A DNA stretch of 64,000 nucleotides from Ampullaceana balthica. Its lineage: Eukaryota > Mollusca > Gastropoda > Lymnaeidae. A program made the translations under genes and the position numbers. The stretch's first letter is position 1; each line of letters begins with the position of its first letter. Below the pieces are notes generated by a model. It was not told the DNA's origin, did no database searches, and saw nothing but the letters and a program-made list of their open reading frames with translations. Positions 55,718-64,000 of this stretch are shown here, piece after piece. Location of the stretch: assembly GCA_944989445.1 (NCBI GenBank), contig CALYLW010000315.1:434001-498000 (forward strand), written 5' to 3'.

Positions 55718-58700
55718 AACATCATTACAGGTCATGTTAGGTACTACCACCCCGTACCTAAAATAGATTCTAAAGTTTTCTCAAACAGACCAACTTCAGC
55801 CAAGGGTTGGTAAAACCGTCCATGCTGTGATTACCACCCGTATCTAAGTCTTTCTAAGCCTTACTTATCTGACAACACTTTCATCGCACCTAGTACAACA
55901 ACCTATGTTATTGTGGTTTCCTCCCAAGTCCTTAACTTTTCTGAACCCTACGTACATAGAAAACATCTTCATATCTCCTGGACAAAACAATGTCTAGGTT
56001 GGAGTACAACCTTACATATACAATTTGTTTTCTACAAAACCAAACAACAATCTATTGCTTAGTTAGGGGCCCATTTTGGACAGAACATAAAACTAAAACT
56101 TCATTAAGTCTTTACCGAGGTCTTTCTATCACACCTATTAACAACACGAGACTAAAAAGGGGGAAAAACTTAGAGCCTTAATGTAAAAAATCCTGTCATG
56201 TGACAGTATGAGTTCACCTTTGTAAAACATGACTTTAACACTCAAAGCTTACACTACTCAAACAAAAAATTGTTTTTAAGTCAACCCCTGTATAGAAAGA
56301 TGGGTGAACGAGGTGCAAACTTTTTGGTTTATTGTACCGGTTTCTCATCGGCGGTGTTACTAGCGGGTTGTGGGGGTGCGGACCGCATCTGGTAATAGCA
56401 TGATGTGACACCAAAATTTGAAATTATGTATGTTCCCGTTATTAGGTCTATGTAGTGGTAAGTCACGAGGGCAGTGACACTGGGAGTTTGAAGACCCAGA
56501 TATGTCATAGGCTGCCGTGTCAAGATAGATGCTATATTGCTCTTAAAGTAGTTTATTTATTTATTTATTTTTTAAAATCCAAACACTGGTATTTTATATT
56601 CATTCACAATTTTAACACACAACATACTTTAATGTTGATATGCTTTATATTGAATTTTTTTTCAACATATCGTTCTAAGTTAAGAGACTCCTATGAGAGC
56701 AACGGTACACGCGGTAGCGCCGCTATAGTTTACGTAGCGGTCAAACATAATCGAGAGACAATTTTTGGACTTTGTTATCAGGGTTTTACGATATCGTCTG
56801 TCCATTTCGTTAAGCGACTGTGGACGCCTTGTGACTTTTGTGCGTGTGTTGTTATAGTCCGCGAAACAGTGGTTTGTCTTACTACTACCATACACTCCCC
56901 ATCATGATATTCTAATTTAAAAAGCCCCGGAGTTCTTTTAATGGTGGTCAATTTTTTATTTAGGCATATGTAAAAGTTAAAGTGATAGTTGAGTCGTGTG
57001 AGGAAAAGCATGTCGTAGTAGCCAACTAGTCGGGGAATATGTTAGTGAAAAGGTAATGATGTCAAATTGTAGAAACAAGTTATGTGAGTTTTATATGTAT
57101 GAGAGATTGTTTCGATGAGTTCGATTTTCAACGTAGATGTGTTTACATTAACTTGTTTTACTCAAGGATAAAAAGTTAAAAGCGGTAAACAAGGCGAATT
57201 GTTCGTTTCGCCTGTCTTTTATTTTGTTTATTTTTGCACGGGTCATAGGTACACGCGGCAGATTGGGAAGAAATTTCCTTGTTATCAGGGCTTAAGATAT
57301 CGACTGTCCACCGCGTTAAGCTATCTACGGCGTCTTGTGACCTTTGTGCCTGTCGTTACATGTAGAAAGTCTTTTCATGCAGACTTTTGACTATAAATGT
57401 CAGTTGCTAAAGTTGTTGCGTTCTCTATTCTACAACATTTGAAAAGAGATCTTTGTGTTTACACTAAAGTCTCTTGCCAGATCCCAAGTGAGTTTTGACA
57501 TACAGACATATGACATATATAGTTCCTTTGACATACAGACACATAAAGATGACAGTAAATGAAAAGACAACAGACTCTTTGTATACTTTACTTTAATCTA
57601 ATTAAATAAAATAAAGGGAAATTAAGTTTTTAAATTCAATTACTCGATTAGTCGTAACTACGGTAAACACTAGTCCTAGCGTAATAGTAGTCAATTATTA
57701 ACAAATAGATTTGTTTTAATAAATATTGTTTTCCTTGGCCCTTATAAAAATAAATGCCTTGGTGTTTATTAGTAATAAACTTACACTAAGCTTATGACTT
57801 TAATTATAATTACAGCGTTAGAATTAGTAGTAAATAGTATGAAATAATAAAGTTCGAGGACGAACGAGCAAATGTCAAATGACCTAGAACTAGAGCATCA
57901 GAGCAGAGTCACTAATTCCTTTAAGTTACATCAATCATACTCGCAAGGACGTTCCATTTCGCATAATTTAATATATCACATAATTTAACATTATATTGAT
58001 ATTTTAATATAAAAATTTTAATAAATAAGCCTATGTATTTTTTTTAAATGAGTGTAAGCGGTGGTTCGATAGTTGTAACTACGGTAAACACTAGTCCTAG
58101 CAAACTTATATTTAATATACATTGTTTTCATTGGTTCGTATAAAATATATATGCCTTAGTATTTATTAGTAATAAAATAACACTAAGATTATGACTTAAA
58201 TTATAATTACATCCTTAGTATTATTATCAAATAATATGAATGAATAAAATTCATGGACGAACGAGCGAATGAGCTAAAAAGGTGTATTCATAGTCACGGA
58301 TCCATTAACATATTAAATTAAATTCACTCTCGCAAGGCCGTTCTATTTCGCATTATATCATATATCATATATACCTTATACTTATATATATATTAATTTA
58401 AATTTCTATAAAATTAAACTTAAGGTTTTGAAAATTTAGTGTAGGACCTTTTCCTACAACAAGGAATAGGTTCACCAGCTGATCACATCTAGTTAAGAAA
58501 AGAAACATACAAGACCTCTTGACTTATATCTACACTAACACGAGCGCCACTCCTTTGTTTCAAAAATACTATGAAATCTATTAAAACTATTAAAAGGAAG
58601 AAAGAAAACACCCTTAAACTTAGAAAACTATCCCGATACTAAGATAAGAAACACTACTTTTATTTTTAAAAATGCTATGAATCTATTAAAACTACTAAAA

Positions 58701-59451
58701 GGAACAAAGAAAACACCCTTAAACTTAAAAACCTATAGAGGTAAGCGACTCTAATTAAGAAGAAACACAAAGCAAACAGACTTCAATTTAGAAATTATAT
58801 ATGATACTAAAATGAGAAGTACTAAAACTGTCACATAAACTTAGTGGAAACTCTAGAATTAAGAAACACTACGAACAAAAAAGACCTTTTCATAACATAG
58901 ACACCCCACACTAAGAGTTCAAAAGCTATAATTTACTATTATAATCCTATAAAACTACTAAAAATATTAAAATTTACAAAGAAAACAACCTTACATTAAC
59001 CACCAATATCTGAAATTTCCCTCCATCCACACCCCCTCCTCGTTTGTATTATTTATTTTAACCTAAACCAACACCTTACTTGTCGTGGACCTCCACTAAT
59101 TTATTAATAAAACTTCCATTAAATCAAGCGGTAACATCCATCCATCCAAACATCTCTCCTCGTTTGTCCTATTGATTTTAACCTAAACCAAGGCATTCTA
59201 TCTCCAATTCATGATTTCCTGTACATAATTTATACCACCATACCTATACTAACATCCCACCAACAGCCAACATCCGCCATTTTCCCCCCACTCCTCCTCA
59301 ATTTCTCTAATTAATTATAATATATACTAAACCATTCCTGGTTATACCCTATACCATCGTCTGCCCCCACTATGTTATTATAATTAAATTCGCCACCAAC
59401 AACAAAACCTATCCAACGGGGTACCCCCAACAAAATACCTCGCCTAACAAC

Positions 59452-59956
59452 ATGAAACGCTACATATGTGATATTTGTTCTGTTTCCTTTTCCTATCATT
59501 CAGCTTTAAAACTTCATGAAAGAAAACATAATGGAGAAAAAACCCTACGGTTGTGATAAATGTTCTGAAGCATTTGCTAAAAATTCACAGTTAAAGAGAC
59601 ACCTAATACAGCACACAAGTGAGGAATCTTACAAATGTGACATATGTTCTGCTGTATTTGTTTTTTATTCAAATTTAATATGTCACCAAAGACAACACAT
59701 AGGACAGAGATTATATGTATGTGACATTTGTTTTTTATCTTTTACTCAAAAATCACATTTAACTGTACATAGAGGACATCACGTCATTGAAAACCCCTAC
59801 AAATGTGACATCTGTTCAGCTTCATTTCACCACAGATCCAGTTTAACACTACATAAAGAAACTCACCCTAAAGACAAATCCTACATATGTGATACCTGTT
59901 CTGCTGTGTTTGCTCATAGTGCATATTTGAAAAGACATCTAAGGGTGCATACATGA
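59452..59956 (+). CDS. C2H2 zinc-finger protein, right-arm copy
   Basis: The frame 59516-59956 (146 residues) has five C2H2 fingers in a row, with cores YGCDKCSEAF, YKCDICSAVF, YVCDICFLSF, YKCDICSASF and YICDTCSAVF, each followed by the usual L-x2-H-x3-H. A sixth finger (YICDICSVSF ... HERKH) begins at an ATG at 59452 but lies in another frame. The two frames meet at a run of six A after GGAG, where one A too many is present for a standard linker. The same run is found in the left arm. Translation may start at 59516, inside what was finger 1, or a frame change may join the two. Such proteins usually bind DNA in the nucleus. No other domain is seen. It reads outward, toward the right end of the element. 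Confidence 0.75.
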
Positions 59957-60834
59957 GAGTTGAAATTAAATGTATGTATTTGTACATATATATTTGTACA
60001 TAAATGAACTGTACATACTTTATGTGTTTTATACTTATAATAACTGTAAATAATTTATATGAATTGAACTTAAATTAACATGTTATTGTAAATATATGTT
60101 AAAACTTAACGACTTACATTATAATTGTTTGAAACAGTCAAATTTTATAATTAATAAATGCCGAAAATTGTACGATACTTGTTTTGTTTTACCTCGTGTT
60201 GTTGTAATTAGATACATTGTAGTATTATTATACATTGAGAACCACTCCATAAAAATTCAAAATAAAATTAATAATAATAATAATTGAAAACCATTCAAAA
60301 ACAAAGGGAAATAACTTTATAAATACTTGATCAATTACTGGCTTATTGCCCTTTATAAAATTGTATAAAAATATGACATGTCATTATCACCTGACCAGCA
60401 ATCTTGTCTAACCACGTGTCCGTGTCGCCATCTTGACACACACACTCACACAAGTCAAAATAGGGGAAATAACACTTTAAATACTTAATTCATTTCACGC
60501 TTATTGCCCCTTAAATTAAAATTTAATTAAATAAAATAAAGGAAAATTAAGTTTTTAAAATAAATTACACGATTATTGTCCTTTACCACCATCACCTGAC
60601 CAGCCGGTCGCCATCTTGTCCAACCACGTGTCCCGATTGCCATCTTGGCACAAACACAAGTCAAAAAAGGGGAAATAACTCTTGAAATACTTAATTCGTT
60701 ACACGCTTATTGCCCCTTAAATTAAAATAAAGATTAAGTTTTTAAATTCAGAAATAAAGGGAAATAACAAAAGACGTTTAAATACTTAGTCAATTACACG
60801 ATAATTTCCCCTTACCAACATCACATGACCAGCC

Positions 60835-61090
60835 GGTCGCCATCTTGGAGCCACCTCAACCACGTGTCCGGGTCGCCATCTTGGCACCCACCCACCGGAA
60901 CCATGCCACCTTGGACCGGAAACGGAAGTGGCGTCATCTTGAACCGGAACCGGAAGTGGTGCCATCTTGAACCGGAAGTGCCGCCATCTTGAACCGGAAG
61001 TACCGCCATCTTGAACCGGAAGTACCGCCATCTTGAACCGGAAGTACCGCCATCTTGAACCGGAAGTAGGCGGAACCGGAAGTGACGTCA
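60835..61090 (-). promoter_or_regulatory. Right terminal array of ETS-like and YY1-like motifs
   Basis: Inverse of the left array: ACCGCCATCTTGAACCGGAA plus GT, five copies against four on the left, so copy number has changed since the arms formed. More widely spaced GCCATCTTG sites lie at 60422-60660 and 60835-60890. Confidence 0.65.
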
Positions 61091-61168
61091 CCCACCTCCC
61101 GAAAGTAGGTCAAAGGTCACAGGGGGAGGTGGGGTCAATACTACCTGATAGCGCCATCTAATACTACT

Positions 61169-61174
61169 AGCGAG
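61169..61174. repeat. Right target-site duplication AGCGAG
   Basis: Exact copy of 49420-49425. The flanking GGGTCAGCCATG continues the Helitron-like repeat seen unbroken at 1315-1330. Confidence 0.85.
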
Positions 61175-61236
61175 GGTCAGCCATGTTGGCAATAGAGGGG
61201 TAAAAGAACGGGCTCAAACAGACATTTAAAAAAAAA

Positions 61237-61309
61237 GTTTTTCGCTGGGGCTTGAACCCAGGAACTTTTCCGTATAAGGCGGAAGTGATAACCAGTACAC
61301 TACGAATCT
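61237..61309 (-). tRNA. tRNA-like sequence, probable pseudogene (Val-type body, TAT anticodon)
   Basis: The minus strand reads TCGTAGTGTACTGGTTATCA, then TTCCGCCTTATACGGAA, then CCTGGGTTCAAGCCCCAG. These fit the D arm, anticodon arm (loop CTTATAC) and T arm of a tRNA. The body is closest to animal tRNA-Val (GTAGTGT-GTGGTTATCAC), whose TAC anticodon would become TAT by one change. Only four of seven acceptor pairs form (ends AGATTCG and CGAAAAA) and no CCA is encoded. It is more likely a pseudogene or SINE head than a working tRNA-Ile. Confidence 0.5.
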
Positions 61310-61369
61310 CACGTTATTCTGTGAAGGAACAATGCAAGTGAATGCAAGGACCATTGCAGTGATGATGCA

Positions 61370-62370
61370 GACTTTTGGAGAAAAGTAATGAAATGCTGGA
61401 TTTTTTTCGAAGGAGGTCATACCCGGAAACAGTTTTAAAATCCGCTGTCAATCGAATTAAAGGCATGACCAGACAGGACACATTTACATCATCTTTTTCT
61501 GATCAATGTGATCGATCCAAATTTATTTTAACTTTTCATCCCCATAATTTTAAAGCCCGCAAGGTGAGTCTCAAAAACCGACCAATCCTCATGGCTGACC
61601 CTCTAACTCAGCAGGTCTTCAAAAAAAAACTCCTCTTTTTGCTTTCCGGAGAGATAGGAGCCTGAGAGATATACTTGTAAGAAGTAACCTTCCCACAATG
61701 AAACCGCATATTGGAACAAAAGGTTGCAACCGTAACCGTTGCAATACCTGTCAATATGTGATTGAAATTAACTAAATTTCTTTCCCTCTTGAAAAATTCA
61801 TAATAAAAGATGGATTCACTTGCACACGTCGCAAAGTGATTTATGCAATTCTTTGCAAGATGTGTAATAAAATTTACGTGGGTGAGGCAGGTCGTCGTCT
61901 TGGAGATCGGTTTCGAGAACACCTGTAAAATATAAATTAACAGGCTCAATGTCCAGTGTCTAAACATTTCAACAGTGTTGACCATGACAGCATTTCAGAT
62001 ATTGCAGTTACTGGTATTTTATATGCCCACAATACCCATGATAGGATCCACATGGAAAATACGTTGGCTCCATATGGAATTAACCAAATTCACAATTTTA
62101 CCTAACTGCAGAATCTTTTTCCCGTTGTGGTTTTCACTTTAGCTTTAGATACTTCCTCCTTTTTCCTATATCCTGTGTCCTTGTTTGTTTTTTGTTTTTC
62201 CTTTCTTTTTATTTTACATAACTATTTTAAATTATCTTATGATATAGACTAATATGTTTTAAGAATGAAGATATTACTTATGTAAGTACCTATTTTATGT
62301 TATTGTACTGATGAAGGTATTAGCCGAAACGTCTATTGTCGTTTTAGTTTAAAATAAAGCATAATTTATT
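61370..62370 (+). mobile_element. Penelope-like element, 3' part with GIY-YIG endonuclease, degenerate
   Basis: The frame to 61665 gives FFRRRSYPETVLKSAVNRIK and FILTFHPHNFKARKV, the region between reverse transcriptase and endonuclease in Penelope-like elements. A run of nine A near 61620 shifts frame to RRDRSLRDILVRSNLP, then CNRNRCNTCQYV. It continues to a GIY-YIG-like VIYAILCKMCNKIYVGEAG, RRLGDRFREHL and a late HMENTLAPYGINQIHNF. In-frame stops at about 61771 and 61926 and the frame shift show it is inactive. The 3' region has GATGAAGGTATTAGCCGAAA, a common end motif of this group. The reverse transcriptase part is missing. Confidence 0.75.
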
Positions 62371-62379
62371 GTTTTCATT

Positions 62380-62995
62380 GCACAAATTTGTTTGTGTATT
62401 TTGTATTTTATTTAAAAGCTTTATCGCAGTCCAATTCTGTATGATATATTAGTCTCGAGACATTGGCCGACCCCAGTGAGGGTCATTCGTCATGCTCGTT
62501 TGCACAAACTCGCTTTGGTGAAGGGGGCGGGAGGAGGGTTAGAGAGTCGGGAGCAAACGTCGAGGTAACATCTAATCTTATATATTACAGGCACTCATTC
62601 TATACAGAAGATTATTACGTCTTACACTTATCCATGGTTTATATCTATTCTTTACCGTACAGTCTTGCATTTTTATGAGAGAATAGATGATCTGTGCAGA
62701 ATTTTTGTTCAAGAGAAAAACGCCTTGAGGTTTGTCCAATCTAGCGCCAAATGAAAACGGATGTTCAGGAACTGTAAGAATTGAACATGATTTAGTCAAC
62801 TTTTAATGAGAAGCATTTGTTCAAGCAATTGAGGCGGTAGTTTGACGTCTCAACACAGCTGACTGTTTCGAAGTTTTAGAGTAGAATATTTTGAGGTGTT
62901 GACATTTAATGACGTTGCACACGTCTGCACATTATGGAAAGTCAAGGGTCTAACAAAATTAAGGTCATTCAAAATTGTATGTTCCTTGTGAAAAT
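62380..62995. other. Non-coding DNA with another copy of the Helitron-like motif
   Basis: At 62452-62490, GAGACATTGGCCGACCCCAG plus TGAGGGTCATTCGTCATG is a third relative of the insertion-site repeat. Nothing else is supported. Confidence 0.45.
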
Positions 62996-63002
62996 GCATG
63001 AA

Positions 63003-63395
63003 TAACAAGAATAACACCATTAGTTAAATCATTAAACCTTGAAACACTAGAGGATAGAAGACCCAAGAGCAAAGTAGTAATCATACATAAAGCAATTAAT
63101 TCTAATTTAGAAATACAACACAAAGATAACTTAATACAACCCTCAGATAGACATAAGGATAAAAACACCTTTCATATTCCGTATGCAAGAACAAACAAAT
63201 ACAAATTTTCATTCTTCCCGTCCGGAATTCGGGCGTGGAATGGGTTGCCTGAGGAATCCAGGAAAACCAACACTTTATCAACATTTAAATCTCTAATAAA
63301 AATGCAGGACTAAACACAAAACATAGATAAGCGTAGGACGCAATAATCTTCTGTATAGAAGGAGCGTCTGTAACCAGATAAGATAAGATAAGTAT
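63003..63395 (+). mobile_element. LINE 3' end (CR1/Jockey-like) with (ATAAG)n tail
   Basis: The plus strand reads LNLETLEDRRPKSKVVIIHK, then NTFHIPYARTNKYKFSFFPS and GIRAWNGLPEE to a stop near 63312. This is the standard C-terminal block (R......Y.......F.P......F.R...YK.SFFP..I..WN.LP). A tail of AGATAAGATAAGATAAG follows. The copy is 5'-truncated and related to the fragment at 44370. Confidence 0.8.
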
Positions 63396-63618
63396 ATCTA
63401 GATAAATCATATTAGGTGCATGTCCGTATAATAATTTTATGTTTAAATAAAGTGGACAAAATCGTCTATTAATGGTTTAAATTTAAAAACAAACAACCCC
63501 ACATGTCTTTTCTGTTTCCAACGGACGCAGTTGAGTGGTTGGCGTGTTACATTACAATGTTACCAGGCATAAAACTTTCATAAACACGTGACCAGTTTGA
63601 ACTAATTTTTACTTCTAG

Positions 63619-63732
63619 TTTCCAAGCATAGTGAAGAAGTCAACAGAGACCCATGGTCGTCCTCAGAGCGTTAGGAACGTGGCCCTATCTATACGAAGAC
63701 TGAAGTATCGTCTGCAGCCACTAAAACAGTAG
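63619..63732 (+). CDS. Possible terminal exon of an unknown protein
   Basis: After a pyrimidine-rich stretch and TTCTAG (ending 63618) the frame reads FPSIVKKSTETHGRPQSVRN, then VALSIRRLKYRLQPLKQ and TAG. The 37-residue basic, Ser-rich piece would suit a cytosolic tail, and it ends near the window's edge. No upstream exon was found in the window, so it could also be chance. Confidence 0.3.
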   Translation, partial: FPSIVKKSTETHGRPQSVRNVALSIRRLKYRLQPLKQ

Positions 63733-64000
63733 GTCACTTGTGTAGTCTAACAGAACGTCCCATGTCTCTGTCAAAATATCTCACAAGTGGTTCTTGTGGG
63801 TCTTTTAAAACTGTTTACAGTAGGTCATGTAAGTCAGTTGGAAAGACTTTCATCAACAGTTCATGCGTGTTAAGTTCTATTAAAACTGAGCCACAAATCT
63901 TCTGGGGGTTCATTTTCTGATCACAATCCACTAACATCTTAACATTAAAATTACATAGTTGTTGGCCATTCAAGCTCTTAGACATTCAAGTTTAAGTCAA
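63733..64000. other. End of window, nothing recognised
   Basis: A short open frame at 63738-63920 has no family likeness. Confidence 0.3.

Larger units (their letters stand above)
49426..61168. mobile_element. 11.7-kb palindromic mobile element with zinc-finger genes
   Basis: The ends AGTAGTATTAGATGGCGC and GCGCCATCTAATACTACT are perfect inverses, flanked by AGCGAG. From each end inward the two halves are inverted copies for about 5.2 kb (49426-54619) and 5.45 kb (55718-61168). For much of the length the two positions add to 110337. About 1.1 kb of unique DNA separates them. Shared parts include an ETS/YY1-like array, a C2H2 zinc-finger gene and several open frames of unknown meaning. No transposase, integrase, polymerase or reverse transcriptase was recognised, so it is either non-autonomous or of an unknown kind. 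A 6-bp duplication and 5'-AG ends are known for Polintons/Mavericks, but none of their genes is present. An inverted duplication of a smaller element is equally possible. Confidence 0.85.
55718..61168. repeat. Right arm of the inverted repeat
   Basis: Inverse of 49426-54619. It holds the better-preserved zinc-finger frame. Between about 60540 and 60790 it carries additional copies of a block with GGGGAAATAAC, AAATACTTAATTC, CTTATTGCCCC and GCCATCTTG, which accounts for its extra length. Confidence 0.9.

Noticed and set aside
53326..57011. Mirror-image open frames in the two arms as conserved genes
   Set aside because: They are alike because the arms are recent copies of each other; conservation cannot be inferred and no domain is recognisable.
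49426..61168. Calling the palindromic element a Polinton/Maverick
   Set aside because: Only the 6-bp duplication and the AG start agree; no polymerase, integrase, protease or capsid-like gene was seen.

Overview
The window is eukaryotic DNA from an animal, most likely a mollusc and perhaps a gastropod. It has small exons with GT..AG introns, very long AT-rich non-coding stretches, abundant minisatellites, and many eroded transposons (hAT, Harbinger-like, Helitron, Penelope-like, CR1/L2-like and other LINEs, one tRNA-derived SINE). The taxon is an inference from this mix and from the receptor type; nothing in the window names a species. No bacterial features, CRISPR array or rRNA were seen.

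Host genes, all on the + strand: (1) a complete-looking, diverged class A GPCR in eight coding exons between 4562 and 12457; (2) a terminal exon of an unrecognised protein at 20221-20488; (3) a six-exon gene for an unrecognised single-pass membrane protein with a Cys-rich end at 34245-39256, with an extra open exon that does not fit the reading frame; (4) a possible terminal exon at 63619-63732.

Region by region: 0-1.4 kb holds a hAT (ZBED-like) relic and a Helitron-like repeat. 4.5-12.5 kb is the GPCR gene, with a 2.2-kb Harbinger-like element in its last intron. 13.7-16 kb holds a minisatellite and head-to-tail Helitron ends. 17.3-19.8 kb is a 37-bp minisatellite. 22.4-23.7 kb holds a MITE and two tandem copies of a dispersed repeat (here called R1). 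24.4 kb is a SINE. 25.0-25.7 kb is a 39-bp minisatellite. 28.8-30.6 kb is a ZBED-like hAT pseudogene disrupted by a 41-bp tandem array and a 69-bp MITE. 33 kb is a 52-bp minisatellite. 34.2-39.3 kb is gene 3. 37.6-39.0 kb holds R1 copies. 42.2-44.6 kb is a cluster of hAT and Harbinger-like elements. 45.5-47.8 kb holds two LINE 3' ends, a Helitron start and a TTG-rich tract. 48.2-49.2 kb is a 12 x 82 bp array built on a Helitron 3' end. 49.4-61.2 kb is one 11.7-kb inverted-repeat element. 61.2-62.4 kb is a tRNA-like sequence and a Penelope-like relic. 63.0-63.4 kb is another LINE end.

The two most unusual things are these. First, the 11,743-bp palindromic element at 49426-61168 has arms of about 5.2 and 5.45 kb, a C2H2 zinc-finger gene in each arm, terminal arrays combining ETS-like and YY1-like motifs, and a 6-bp target duplication; a related unoccupied repeat lies in the same window. 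Second, tandem arrays repeatedly lie on or just beside exon-intron boundaries in both multi-exon genes, in some cases copying the splice donor or acceptor itself.
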